Source: Hoplostethus atlanticus (taxonomy: Eukaryota > Chordata > Actinopteri > Trachichthyiformes > Trachichthyidae). Taken from it: 64,000 bases of DNA. The stretch is from contig JAXDDX010000053.1 in NCBI GenBank assembly GCA_034670405.1, positions 615,001 to 679,000 of the forward strand, written 5' to 3'. The translations under genes were made by a program, and so were the position numbers. Positions 34,395 to 44,944 of this stretch are shown here, piece by piece (the first letter of the stretch is position 1; each line of letters opens with the position of its first letter). A model generated the notes under the pieces. It searched no databases, was not told where the DNA came from, and saw only the letters and a program-made list of their open reading frames with translations.

Positions 34395-34770
34395 TTCTCT
34401 GTTAACCTGTTATTCCTTATATAATTGCACACTTTTTATATATCTCTACATATTTTATATTTATATTGCATTTTATATTTTCTGACTGCACTGTATCTTG
34501 TTTATATTGTTATACTGTATTTATGTTATGTATGCCCCCCCCACACACACACACACATTTGTCACAACCCACTTCTTGTTTTAGTATAATGACAATATTT
34601 ATAATGGCATATACATATACTACATATACTACATATATATACTACTACTGACAATAATGACAATTGAATTGAATTGAATTGAATTGAATTGAATTGAACT
34701 AAACTGAACTGAATAGAATATAATACAATACAATACAATACAATACAATACAATACAATACAATACAATT
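34395..34770 (+). mobile_element. LINE-like 3' UTR ending in (GAATT)n and (CAATA)n
   Basis: TATATTTATATTGC, TGCACTGTATCTTGTTTATA and TATTGTTATACTGTATTTATG precede CAATAATGACAATT, (GAATT)n at 34659-34697 and (CAATA)n at 34717-34770. AT-rich 3' UTRs followed by TTGAATTGAATTG tails are common at teleost LINE 3' ends (from memory). No reverse transcriptase part is left. Confidence 0.45.
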
Positions 34771-35181
34771 GAGGTTCTTTCAAGGGAAATCTGTCCCTAA
34801 TCAACCAAACACCAGATCTTTTTTGATTCTGACACCAGATCCTGATTGATTCTGACACCAGATCCTGATTGGTTATCAGGTCAACATTAGATGAAATGTT
34901 TAATTTAATATTTAATTAAGAATACAGTAAATGAGAGTTATATAAACATGATAAGAACATATAAAACATATTAAGTAGACATGTATGAAAAGCAGAACAG
35001 CAGCAGTGAAACGAGACAAAGAAAAGACGAACGACATGAAAGAAGCAAACTGAATCTCTGCAGCATGATGGATGTCGCTGGACAGACAGACAGAAATATG
35101 AAGGAAACAAATATGTGGATTCCCAGCTTGTACGCAAACGTGCTAAACTACATGTGAAGGGTGTAGACGTGTTGTGGAAAT

Positions 35182-35187
<6 letters not shown>
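34771..35187. other. Unique flank with a short tandem repeat
   Basis: 34815-34880 has three copies of GATTCTGACACCAGATCCTG-like units. Otherwise no feature was seen. Confidence 0.5.
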
Positions 35188-35212
<25 letters not shown>

Positions 35213-35213
35213 T
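35188..35213. repeat. (CA)n microsatellite
   Basis: About 13 CA dinucleotides. Confidence 0.93.
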
Positions 35214-35307
35214 GTGACAGTGTGCCGTGGTGTTTCCTCCCATCCTTTCCTCCAGCAACACACCCTCTCTCTGAAATGTAGTTTATTATGGTGAGAACAT
35301 CGACAAT

Positions 35308-36068
35308 GGCTCTCTCTCTCTATCTGTTCTCTCTCTCTTCTATCTCTGTCTCTCTATCTTTTCTGTTCTCTCTCTCTTCTCTCTGTTCCCTCTCTTCTGT
35401 TCTCTCTTCTCTATTCTTTCTCTCCCTGTTCTCTCTCTCTTCTCCCCGTTCTCTCTCTTCTCCCTGTTTTCTCTCTTCTCTGTTCTTTCTCTCCCTGTTC
35501 TCTCTCTTCTCCCCGTTCTTTCTCTCCACGTTCTCTCTCTTCTGTTCTCTCTCTCTCCCTGTTCTCTCTCTTCCCCCTGTTCTCTCTCTTCTCCCCGTAC
35601 TTTCTCTCCCTGTTTTCTCTCTTCTCTGTTCTTTCTCTCCCTGTTCTCTCTCTCTTCTCCCCGTTCTCTCTCTCCATGTTATCTCTCTTCTCCCTGTTTT
35701 CTCTCTTCTCTGTTCTTTCTCTCCCTGTTCTCTCTCTCTTCTCCCCGTTCTTTCTCTCCACGTTCTCTCTCTTCTGTTCTCTCTCTCCCTGTTCTCTCTC
35801 TTCCCCCTGTTCTCTCTCTTCTCCCCGTACTTTCTCTCCCTGTTTTCTCTCTTCTGTTCTTTCTCTCCCTGTTCTCTCTCTCTTCTCCCCGTTCTCTCTC
35901 TTCTGTTCTCTCTCTCCCTGTTCTCTCTCTTCTCCCCGTACTTTCTCTCCCTGTTTTCTCTCTTCTCTGTTCTTTCTCTCCCTGTTCTCTCTCTCTTCCC
36001 CCTGTTGTCTCTCTTTTCTGTTCTCTCTCTTCTCTCTCTTCTCTCTGTTCTCTCTCTTCTCTCTCCTC
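35308..36068. repeat. 0.76-kb polypyrimidine minisatellite
   Basis: Units of CTCTCTCTTCTCCCCGTTC, TTTCTCTCCCTGTTCTCTC and variants. Almost no purines except the G of CTGTT or CCGTT. A block including CTTCCCCCTGTTCTCTCTC recurs near 35571 and 35811 (about 240 bp). The 262-codon Ser/Leu/Phe frame is a shadow of the repeat. It is opposite in strand sense to the purine tract at 19760-20515. Confidence 0.96.
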
Positions 36069-36395
36069 AGCTCTGAAGGCCCACCCTGTAATTTTGCTGA
36101 ATAGGCATATCATGAATTGAACTGGGTGGAGGAGGCTGGAGAGGCAGCCATTTCCACAGCGTGCTTTATCAAAGTCAACACAGTATATTAAACAGAATGG
36201 CGATGCCACAGGAAGAGAAATAAAACCCGTCTGTGTGCTAAAGCATTCAGGGAATTCTCAGCGCCCTAAAATGAGAAAACCAAATTACTGTCCTGAGCTA
36301 ACGGGAGCAGTCGGAGGCTTGATGCTCGGTCCGGAGGAGGAGCTGGGAAACCGCTGACAGGAGCATCTCCTCCTCTGAGGGAACGTGTTGGCCTA
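36069..36395. other. Unique flank, no gene seen
   Basis: No repeat or exon was recognised. Confidence 0.4.
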
Positions 36396-36396
36396 G

Positions 36397-37203
36397 AACG
36401 TGATCCTCAGGTCTGCAGATCAGACCCTCAGGTCTCCAGTTCCGATCCTCAGGTCTGCAGATCAGATCCTCAGGTCTCCAGTTCAGATCCTCAGGTCTGC
36501 AGATCAGACCCTCAGGTCTCCAGTTCAGATCCTCAGGTCTGCAGATCAGATCATCAGGTCTCCAGTTCAGATCCTCAGGTCTCCAGTTCAGATCCTCAGG
36601 TCTGCAGATCAGATCCTCGGGTCTCCAGTTCAGACGCTCGGGTCTCCAGTTCAGATCCTCAGGTCTGCAGATCAGATCCTCAGGTCTCCAGTTCAGATCC
36701 TCAGGTCTGCAGATCAGACCCTCAGGTCTCCAGTTCAGATCCTCAGGTCTGCAGATCAGATCATCAGGTCTCCAGTTCAGATCCTCGGGTCTCCAGTTCA
36801 GACCCCCGGGTCTCCAGTTCAGACCCTCAGGTATCCAGTTCAGATCCTCGGGTCTCCAGTTCAGATCCTCGGGTCTCCAGTTCAGACCATCGGGTCTCCA
36901 GTTCAGATCCTCGGGTCTCCAGTTCAGATCCTCAGGTCTGCAGATCAGATCCTAAGGTCTGCAGATCAGATCTTTGGGTCTCCAGTTCAGATCCTCGGGT
37001 CTCCAGTTCAGATCCTCAGGTCTGCAGATCAGATCCTCAGGTCTCCAGTTCAGATCCTCATGTCTCCAGTTCAGACCCTCGGGTCTCCAGTTCAGATCCT
37101 CAGGTCTGCAGATCAGATCCTCAGGTCTCCAGATCAGATCCTCATGTCTCCAGTTCAGACCCTCGGGTCTCCAGTTCAGACCCTCAGGTCTCCAGTTCAG
37201 ACA
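36397..37203. repeat. 21-bp minisatellite with 42-bp alternation
   Basis: About 38 copies of a 21-bp unit, GATCCTCAGGTCTCCAGTTCA, alternating in many places with GATCCTCAGGTCTGCAGATCA to give a 42-bp dimer. From about 36780 the Gs of CTCGGGTCTCC dominate and the alternation fades, so there are two sub-families. Both strands stay open because 21 is a multiple of three. Confidence 0.97.
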
Positions 37204-37205
37204 GA

Positions 37206-37350
37206 AATCTACTACTACTACTATTACTACTACTACTACTACTACTACTAATACTATTACTATTACTACTACTACTAATACTACTGCTACTACTACTACT
37301 AATACTATTACTATTACTACTACTACTAATACTACTACTACTACTACTTG
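37206..37350. repeat. (CTA)n microsatellite
   Basis: About 48 triplets of CTA with regular AATACTATTACTATT interruptions, joined directly to the 21-bp minisatellite. Confidence 0.96.
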
Positions 37351-37865
37351 CTGGCCACACTGGCTGATTCCATCTTCCACTTTCTATGAAGGTCAGTGAG
37401 AATATTGAACGTTTAAATGTCTCTGAAACTGTTGAAAAAGCGATTTCTCACCCGATTACTGGCTTTGTTTACATACGGATCTAGTAGATGGGACTTTTAT
37501 TGTCTGACCTTTTGATATGAAGACTGACAGAATGAGACAGAGAGTTTGACGTGGATTCAGAGGCTGTAAAACATTTGTAATATCTGTGGAGTAAAATAGA
37601 GACGATGCATCATGATGGGCTGATGGAAGCTCCAAAGGTCACACTTTCCATCTGCAGGTCAAAACATGATGTAGATGTATTTTATGTGTGTGTGGCTGTT
37701 TACATCCTAAGCAGCTCTGCTGTGGCTAAAGAGCTCAAAGCAGGTAAAATGCTGATCTGGGATCTGCTGATATAAACCGCTACCCACAGCTGAAAACCCT
37801 CCTCCTCTCCTCTGAAGGGCTAAACAGCCTAAACTCATGTTGCTTTGCAGTACTGCATATTGAGT
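37351..37865. other. Unique flank, no gene seen
   Basis: No repeat or exon was recognised. Confidence 0.4.
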
Positions 37866-37867
37866 GT

Positions 37868-37871
37868 ATTA

Positions 37872-37905
<34 letters not shown>

Positions 37906-38372
37906 AAATAATATTATATAAAATAATATGGTCTGGTGAGGTGTGATGTGTGTGATCTGGTCTGGTCTGGACTGGTCTGGTGTGGTGTGTGTGTGGTGTG
38001 GTGTATGTGGTCTGGTCTGGTCTGGTCTGGTCTGGTCTGGACTGGTCTGGTGTGTGTGGTCTGGTCTTGTCTGGTCTGGTCTGGTCTGGTCTGGTCAGGT
38101 GTGTGTGGTCTGGTCTGGTCTGGACTGGTCTGGTGTGTGTGGTCTGGTCTTGTCTGGTCTTGTCTGGTGTGTGTGGTCTGGTCTTGTCTGGTCTTGTCTG
38201 GTGTGTGTGGTCTGGTCTTGTCTGGTCTTGTCTGGTGTGTGTGGTCTGGTCTTGTCTGGTCTTGTCTGGTGTGGTCTGGTCTGGTCGGGACTGGTCTGGT
38301 GTGGTGTGTGTGGTCTGGTCTGGTCTGGACTGGTCTGGTGTGTGTGGTCTGGTCTTGTCTGGTGTGGTTTGA
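37868..38372. repeat. (ATT)n followed by (TGGTC)n array
   Basis: (ATT)n at 37868-37903 leads into 37930-38370, tandem TCTGGTCTGG/TCTTGTCTGG with GTGTGTGTGG spacers every 40-60 bp. Cys/Trp/Ser/Gly/Leu frames on + are repeat artefacts. Confidence 0.96.
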
Positions 38373-38740
38373 TGTTTTTCAGTTTGTTGTGGTCCTCTAC
38401 TCCAGCTCTGTTGTTGCCACGACAACCCCATCACCTCCTGCCAGCCCTCACCCGTCTCGTACGCCCCCCCCCCCCCCCTCCTTTCTTCTCTCTCTTCTCA
38501 GTGATAATATTAATAACAATTCACTTCATTTGTTTTGGACTTTTTAAAAAAATCAGAGTTCACAAAGTTCTTTAACAATCAAATAAATTCAAACATCAAA
38601 GTCAAAATAAATTTAAACAAGTCAAACGAGACGGTAGCGCGAGATAGAAGCAGAAGAAGAGAGGGTAAAACAATATGATAGTAAAAATAATAAGATAAAA
38701 GACATCCCATGAAAGCAAGTCTATAAAAATAAGTTTTAAG
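38373..38740. other. Unique flank with a poly-C run
   Basis: A run of about 14 C at 38464-38479, then AT-rich DNA. No gene seen. Confidence 0.4.
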
Positions 38741-39495
38741 AAGTGATACTTTCACCCCTTCCTGTCTCTCTCTCTCTTTGGTCTCCACTTGTCTCTCGCC
38801 CTCTCTCTCATCTGCCTCTCGCTGCCGCTGACAGGAAGTGCTGCTCTTGTGTTAATTATGCAGAGGAGGCTGCAGAGCAGGACATGTCTCAGTGTCGCCG
38901 CCAATTAAGTGGCGTCACCCAGTCGTGGAGCAGGAAGCGAGGAAGAGGAGGGAGGAGGCAGATTGAAAGTGATAGTTAAAGGAAGTGACAGAGAGAGAAA
39001 GAAATGAAATGAATCGGATGCATGAAAGAGTCTTCTTTACTTTATAGGCACATGTAGAGTCTCCTCAGACAGACGGAGGTGACAGAGTCTGACTACATGC
39101 AGTCCAACTCACGGTTCAGGTTATTGATCAGAAGCACGTAGACTCTGGGCATGGATCAGCATATTCACCAGCTTCCCCTGATTTTCTCTTCCATTGAGGC
39201 TTTAAAGTGTCAGGCGGAGTCGTGGCTGGATAAAGAGCATGGCAGCAGGTAATTACCACTCCTCCATCGATAACCATCCTAATAGACCTCCAACCGGCTA
39301 TTTACATTAGGGAGGGGCCCTCTCACCGTATTGATTTCCATAAAATATATGCGTGGTAGGCTACATTAAGATCAATAAAGCCATTTAAAGAGCATTATCA
39401 TTAAGAGGCGAGTGTGTGTTCAGAGTGTGAAGGCTGGAGGAGGCGGATGATCCGCTGTGGCATGTCGCCTTAAACCAACATCATTTACTGCATGG
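38741..39495. promoter_or_regulatory. Repeat-poor stretch, possible conserved noncoding DNA
   Basis: 38840-39420 is non-repetitive with words such as GTGTTAATTATGCAGAGGAG and CAGCAGGTAATTACC that resemble conserved noncoding elements. Inference only; no exon was recognised. Confidence 0.25.
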
Positions 39496-39506
39496 CTGCT
39501 CAGCTC

Positions 39507-40058
39507 TCCACCACTCACTCTCTAGCTCGCTCCACCGCTCTCTCTCTCTCCGGCTCTCTCTCTCCACCACTCACTCTCTAGCTCGCTCCACCGCTCTCTC
39601 TCTCTGGCTCTCTCTCTCCACCACTCACTCTCTAGCTCGCTCCACCGCTCTCTCTCTCTGGCTCTCTCTCTCCACCACTCACTCTCTAGCTCGCTCCACC
39701 GCTCTCTCTCTCTCTGGCTCTCTCTCTCCACCACTCACTCTCTAGCTCGCTCCACCGCTCTCTCTCTCTCCGGCTCTCTCTCTCCACCACTCACTCTCTA
39801 GCTCGCTCCACCGCTCTCTCTCTCTCCGGCTCTCTCTCTCCACCACTCACTCTCTAGCTCGCTCCACCGCTCTCTCTCTCTCCGGCTATCTCTCTAGCTT
39901 GCTCCACCACTCTCTCTCTCTAAGGCTCTCTGTCTAGCTCGCTCCACCGCTCTCTCTACGGTTCTCTCTCTCCACCACTCACTCTCTAGCTCGCTCCACC
40001 GCTCTCTCTCTCTCCGGCTATCTCTCTAGCTCGCTCCACCGCTCTCTCTCTCTAGCTC
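39507..40058. repeat. 54-58-bp pyrimidine-rich minisatellite
   Basis: Nine or so copies of a unit holding CCACCACTCACTCTCTAGCT, CGCTCCACCGCTCTCTCTCT and CCGGCTCTC. Unit starts near 39508, 39564 and 39618. The right-hand copies are shortened and rearranged. Confidence 0.95.
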
Positions 40059-40236
40059 TGCTTCTACTTGCCTTATTGGCATGCCATGTAAATCCATCTG
40101 TGATGCCAAAGCATGTAGAGAAGTGAGGGATGAATGAAGGGAAAACAGAGAGGAACATCTGGATTAATTAAAGTGAACAAAACATTATGATCAATTGACT
40201 AGAGAAAATACACAAGTACATTATGTATATAAATAA

Positions 40237-40306
40237 ACCAGTTAGCCAGTAAACTAGTCAGTCAGTAAACCAGTTAGTCAGTAAACCAGTCAGTCAGTAA
40301 ACCAGA
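40237..40306. repeat. 16-bp AACCAGTCAGTCAGTA repeat
   Basis: Four to five tandem copies of AACCAGT(T/C)AGTCAGTA just before the LINE block. Confidence 0.85.
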
Positions 40307-40324
40307 GACAGCGATAGTGATTGG

Positions 40325-41275
40325 TATTAGAGAAAGAGAATGAGAAATGAAATCACTAATCTCATCAACACTTTTCTCTCAGTAGATTTTCAACCAAATC
40401 AGCTGGACATAAACAGGGCTGTAACAATAGTAAATCATATTTATCATGAATCAGCCAATAAATCAGGTCTTATTAAAACAGCTCAGTATCTAATCAGAGA
40501 GCAACAAAGGATGAGTGGTATGAAGAGGACTGCAAAAGAATCAGAAAGAAACTAAGACACCTGTCCAACCAAAAACACCATCAACCACAAAACACAGACC
40601 TGCATCAAAGTTATGTTGAAACACTGAGAGAACACAAACAGATCCTAAGACACAAGAAGAGAGAACATTACAATCACAAATTAAGAGAAATTGAAGAGTC
40701 TATTAACCAAAATCAGTTCTGGGAGAGATGGAACAATTTACTGATTAAAGCAATAACAAACTGAGAATTTGGCTCTACAAAACTGTAGTATTTGTAAAAA
40801 TCATTTTGAAAGACAATATGAGCAAATTTCACCAAACTGTTTAAAACATGAACAGAAACAAATCCAAGACAAGTTTAATCAAGTATCAAAAACAATCAGA
40901 ATCCTCTTATCTCATTACAATGAAAGAATTGGAAGACAACATCAAAAAACTAAAGTCTGGCAAAGCATGTGGACCTGACAGCATCAGGACCGAGATGCTG
41001 AAACACAGCAGCCCTGCGCTGTACCAGGCCCTCCTTAAACTGTTCAACCTTGTTCACCAAGCTGGGATCTGGAGCCGGGGGCTTATTTCCCCAATACATA
41101 ACAGTGGAGATAAATTGGACCCTAACAACTACCGAGGCATCTGTGTGAGCAGGAACCTGGGGAAGGTTTTCTGCACCATTATAAATGTCCGAATGCTGGC
41201 CTTCCTTATTGAACACAATGTCTTGAGTAAAGGGCAAATTGGTTTTCTACCAAATCATCACACTACTGACACTCT
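40325..41275 (+). mobile_element. Degraded non-LTR retrotransposon: linker and N-terminal reverse transcriptase
   Basis: Three open stretches in shifting frames carry a LINE polyprotein. A basic linker (near 40340-40740) leads into RT motifs: LKSGKACGPDSI (fingers, motif 0/1 region), LISPIHNSGD, NNYRGICVSRNLGKVF and GQIGFLPNHHTTD. These are the conserved order before the catalytic palm. The palm motif with the F/YxDD box is missing because the element stops near 41275, where an L2 fragment begins. Frameshifts and stops show it is dead. The wording differs from L2; I would place it in another non-LTR clade but cannot name it safely. Confidence 0.75.
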
Positions 41276-41329
41276 CATTAAATTCGAGATCGAATTGATC
41301 TGCCCATGCCAAAAGTGTGACAACACATA

Positions 41330-41957
41330 TACCAGCCGTCGTATTGATGCTACCACGGCCTCGTTACTATCTGAAAAACTGGCCAGTTTTCTGGCACCAC
41401 TCTCTGGTCATGTTGGCTCACTCGACAATTTCACCAACGAACTAAACGCATTCGATTCAATCGTCCCGTTAGTCACCACGCTAGGAAATTTGCACCGTGG
41501 TTTACTAACAACACTCGTGCACTTAAACAAGTCTGTCGAAAATTAGATGCTAGACCCTCTGCCTGCTAAACTGCTTAAAGAGCTCCAACTCAACCTCAAC
41601 ACTATTGCTACTTGACCTGAGTGCAGCCTTTCACACAATTGATCATACGATACTCTTGAATCGTCTTGAAAATTACATTGGTATCCGGGGATCAGCCCTT
41701 TCTTGGTTTAGGTCTTATCTACTCGATAGATCACACCACGTCTTTTACAACAACATGACCTCAGAGTGTTGCAACATGGACTTTGGTGTGCCACAGGGCT
41801 TCGTCCTCGGACCACTACTATTCTCTATCTATATGCTACCACTTGGTGGCATCATTCGCAAATTTGGCATTAACTTCCATTGCTACGCCGATGACACTCA
41901 AATTTACATACCCTTCAAACCAACCAATAACACTCAATTCCAAAAAGGCTTGCCTAT
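41330..41957 (+). mobile_element. L2-type LINE, left part (interrupted)
   Basis: 41330-41545 codes a piece of the linker between endonuclease and RT. It then jumps by an internal deletion to the RT palm: [46 protein letters not shown] and the catalytic CYADDTQIY. In an intact L2 about 100 residues lie between the [11 protein letters not shown] segment (41555) and LLDLSAAF (41605). The palm Asp and YADD are kept, but PQGSVLG has become PQGFVLG. It ends at the CTAT target duplicate (41954-41957) and resumes at 43697. Confidence 0.85.
41954..41957. repeat. Target site duplication CTAT, left copy
   Basis: CTAT here and at 43697-43700 flank the insert. The L2 coding sequence joins correctly across one copy (GCCTAT then CAGAGGTC), which fixes the insert ends. 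Confidence 0.7.
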
Positions 41958-42612
41958 TGTCGATAAAACGGACGTCTCGGCTAAACCAATCAAACCAATT
42001 CAGGTTGAAGCTGGGACCTCTCCATTCCACAACTCAAAACAAGGGTTGGCGGTGAGATCACCAATAGAGAAAGAGCGCCACCTGGTGGTCTTGCCAGTGC
42101 CTGTCGCCCCGAAAAATAGCTGGGACTTCTCAGTACCCCAGCCCAACAAACCCCCAGTGGTTGCACCCCCTAAATACATAGAGCTTCAACGACCAGCATC
42201 AGCACCTATAAGGCAAGTGCCACCCTTCAGCCATGAAACACCAAGTCCAAGTAGGGAGTGCCCAGGGCCAAGTGGGAGAATCCCCATAAACGCGACAGGG
42301 TCCTTTACCATGGATGTAAAAAGAAGCGACCTCAAAAGAGGGGGCTACTACCTGATCGACCAATGGCCCACACCAAAAAGAAGTAGTATGGATCCAACTG
42401 GAGAAGCAGCAAAAGGCATGGCGACCCTCGTGGAAGTAATGTTTCAGGCAAAAAGAGTGGTAGAGCAGCAGGCCCAACCAGAAGAGATTTTGAAGCAAGC
42501 ATTCATCGAAGAAGGTGATTATCAAATTGAAATATCGGAAGAAGAAGATGATGATGAGCAGCCTAAGAATGAACCAAAGCGTGGTTGGAAGGGCAAAGAC
42601 AGGGCTGCTTAA
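41958..42612 (+). CDS. U3 open frame of the LTR-like insert, unknown protein C-terminus
   Basis: About 218 codons are open from the left end of the insert (in frame with the LINE by chance) to TAA at 42610-42612. There is no Met near the left end. The first internal ones are in [12 protein letters not shown], so the frame may have begun upstream of the LTR in the complete element, as with accessory genes that overlap a 3' LTR. The first half is Pro-rich ([25 protein letters not shown]). A basic patch (PKRSS) follows, then an acidic run ([10 protein letters not shown]), and a basic end (KRGWKGKD). No zinc knuckle, protease or membrane segment is seen. The function is not recognised. Long openness without repeats suggests recent coding constraint or a young insertion. 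Confidence 0.5.
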
Positions 42613-42926
42613 ATAAGAGTAAGGGAAATAAGCATGATTAAGCTTAAAAGTTGGGACAAACAACAGATGGGAAAATAGGGAAGTAAAGAGCTGATCAACA
42701 AGTCTTGGGAAATCGGGTACTTTCCACCAATGTCAATGAGTGACCAGCTATCGGAAGATCGACGCGATCGGGAAGAGGAAGACCAAATTAGGAAAAGACG
42801 AATGCACATGTAACTAGAGATGATATCACTGACAGAGGATTGTAATATGATTGGTGAACTGATGATTAATATGTGATTTGTTGTAACCTGATTGGTGAAT
42901 GTCATGTGGGAGGGAGAGAGAAATAG
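42613..42926 (+). promoter_or_regulatory. Presumed distal U3 of the LTR-like insert
   Basis: 314 bp between the U3 frame and the TATA box. It has repeated ATTGGTGAA words (TGATTGGTGAACTG near 42848 and CTGATTGGTGAATG near 42888), which are inverted or direct CCAAT-type sites. A purine-rich GGGAGGGAGAGAG stretch lies just before TATA. Confidence 0.45.
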
Positions 42927-42933
42927 TATAAAA
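42927..42933 (+). promoter_or_regulatory. TATA box of the LTR-like insert
   Basis: TATAAAA in AATAGTATAAAAAAGG. Expected RNA start about 25-30 bp on, near 42955 (AATGTCGGGGAGCC), which would begin R. Confidence 0.55.
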
Positions 42934-43184
42934 AAGGCAAAAAGACAAAATGTCGGGGAGCCATTCAAGGGGAATCATTCCACATTGAAGAGCACTGAAG
43001 ATTTGATCAAGACTCTCTTATTGCCTTAGAACGGATTTGGCTTCACTCCCTCCGAACCCTCCCGGTTCGTACAGAGGATTAGGTTAGGTGAGAAAAACCT
43101 TATCTCGCTCGCTCCAAAATTATTACTATTTGATTCTTTGTACTGTTAGTTATTTTTGACTCATTGATTGACTGCTAAAGCTTA

Positions 43185-43190
43185 AATAAA
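43185..43190 (+). terminator. Poly(A) signal of the LTR-like insert
   Basis: AATAAA in GCTTAAATAAATAC, 258 bp downstream of TATA, followed by TACTTGTTTCTCTAG and TGTCGGGTAG as a possible GU-rich element. It marks the R/U5 border at about 43205-43215. Confidence 0.55.
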
Positions 43191-43696
43191 TACTTTACCT
43201 GCACTTAAAGTACTTGTTTCTCTAGTAGTTTATCTTCTACTGTCGGGTAGTAGCGCCCCGGTAGGGGGTATTATGCCTCTCCTTACAGTGATGTAAAATA
43301 ATCAGTGATTGTGTGGCTAAGTCAGGTTCATAGACGAAGGGTCTAATCGGTTGTCCTATACTCGCAAAATAACATTCCCTTTACAGCAAAAGTATACTTG
43401 CTGTTTAAAAAGCTTAAATTCCAGCAACCACATCAACAGTGTTGCGTTTAGAGGGGAGCTGTTGTTAACTGGAGCGGCCTTATGATGTATTTTTACATAG
43501 GCCTGTAAATGGTGCATCTGGGGTGGTAGTAGGGAAGGCTTCAGGATAGAAAACAGTTAGAAGCTGGACGAGTGCCCCTCGCCTTGGACCTGAGGATTCA
43601 GAATCTTGTACTGCTAATTCGGGTAGGCAAGCAGAATATCGTCCACCTTAGTGTGAGGGTCATAACTGATGATTCCGTATCGATCCCCAGGCAACA

Positions 43697-44942
43697 CTAT
43701 CAGAGGTCAAATATTGGATGTCGCTAAACTTCCTACTTCTTAATGGCAACAAAACTGAGATGCTGATTGTAGGACCGGCTAGACATAGACATCTGTTTGA
43801 GAAGAGTACTCTTAACTTTGATAGTTGTGTAATCTCCCAGAGCCCATACGTTAAACACCTTGTGGTAAAATTCGACCCTACCCTCTCATTCGAGTTGCAC
43901 ATTAAGGAGATCACTAAAACAGTGTTTTATCATCTTCGCAATATTTCCAAGATTTGACCTATGCTAACAGGCAGACGCAGAAATTTTAGTACATGCCTTT
44001 GTATCATCGACAATCGATTATTTCAATGTCCTCTTTTCAGGCTTACCTACTGGGCGCACTAAAAAACTACAACTGGTCCAGAATGCTGCTGCCAGAATCC
44101 TGACCAAAACTAGGAAATTTGACCACATAACTCCCATCCTGTCCTCATTACACTGGCTACCAATTCAGGCCAGGTGTGACTTTAAGGTGCTTCTACTTAC
44201 ATATAAATCATTACATGAGATGGCACCGTCCTACTGATCAGATCTGATCAAACACATATAAACCGCCACGCACCCTCAGATCTCAGGACGCTGGCTACCT
44301 GTCTAAAACTGCAGGTAACAGAGCCTTTTCTTACCGGGCTCCCTATCTATGGAACAGTCTGCTGCCTCAATCAGAGAGGCAGGCTCTATCGAAGTCTTTA
44401 AGTCAAGGATAAAAACCATTTATTCTCTCTGTCATTTGACCAGCCTTGAGGGAGTGGCTCAGTCTCTTCTCAGAGTAAGGCTAGACCAGTTAGCTCATCC
44501 TAGCTCAGGGTCCTGATGGATACTAGCATCCTGCCTACAGGTCCTATTCTCCTGGTCTACCTGCTCCTGTCCTCTGATTGGTCATGTCTGTCTGTGTGAG
44601 TGAGAGTGTGTATGGGTGTGTGGGTGAGTCTCCTATCTGTTCCAGGCTGTCAGGGTGTGTGTGGGTGAGTCTCCTATCTGTTCCAGGCTGTCAGGGTGTA
44701 TGTGGGTGAGTCTCCTATCTGTTTCCAGGCTGTCAGGGTGTGTGTGGGTGTGTCTCCTATCTGTTCCAGGCTGCAGCTCAGCAGAGTTGGCGTCTGGTTG
44801 GTCCCGCCTCCTAGGACGATGCTGACTGAGCTGCTGTAAGGAGGTCAAATTATTTTCTTGTTGATTAATTGTGTCTTCTTATTCTTCTTAATTTATTATT
44901 ATTTTAATCTCATTGTTTCAAAGATGCTTTGGCAATACTGTT
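43697..44942 (+). mobile_element. L2-type LINE, right part with 3' end
   Basis: Resumes with the RT thumb region and C-terminal domain: WMSLNFLLLNGNKTEMLIVG (from about 43712), SQSPYVKHL, FDPTLSFELHIKEITKT and YHLRNISKI. After frameshifts come the NAAARILTKTRKFDHITP-type region (about 44085-44130) and a C-terminal tail to about 44470. The 3' UTR holds a 47-bp-like minisatellite (44600-44770). It ends with CTTCTTATTCTTCTTAATTT and CAAAGATGCTTTGGCAATAC, seen at many teleost L2 3' ends (from memory). Stops and frameshifts make it inactive. Confidence 0.85.
44590..44775. repeat. 46-48-bp tandem repeat in the L2 3' UTR
   Basis: Four copies of a unit holding GTGTGGGTGAGTCTCCTATC and TGTTCCAGGCTGTCAGG. 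Confidence 0.9.
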
Positions 44943-44944
44943 TA

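Larger units (their letters stand above)
41958..43696 (+). mobile_element. Solo-LTR-like insert (1739 bp) in the L2 LINE
   Basis: The insert begins TGTCGATAAAACGG and ends ATCGATCCCCAGGCAACA, giving TG...CA ends with a 4-bp duplication, as made by retroviral-type integrases. There is no internal direct repeat of the ends, so it is one LTR and not a short two-LTR element. The order fits U3-R-U5: an open frame to 42612, CAAT-like ATTGG words near 42850-42895, TATAAAA at 42927, AATAAA at 43185, and about 500 bp of presumed U5. Long LTRs with coding U3 are known from foamy viruses and MMTV-type retroviruses; which group this belongs to is unknown. No gag, pol or env is present, so the copy cannot encode a virus. 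Confidence 0.6.

Noticed and set aside
35288-36104. 262-codon Ser/Leu/Phe frame
   Set aside because: It is a reading of a polypyrimidine minisatellite, not a secreted or membrane protein.
36400-37251. 283-codon frame of ILRSADQ/TLRSPVQ repeats
   Set aside because: Direct translation of the 21-bp minisatellite; ends in a Tyr run from (CTA)n.
43240-43270. Retroviral primer binding site (TAGCGCCCCGGTAGGGGG)
   Set aside because: It resembles a tRNA-Lys PBS at about 12 of 18 positions, but it lies inside the insert whose ends and TSD are further out, and no second LTR or gag follows.
40325-44942. A single intact LINE across the block
   Set aside because: RT wording changes clade near 41275-41330 and palm motifs come only from the second part; two LINEs plus an insert explain it better.
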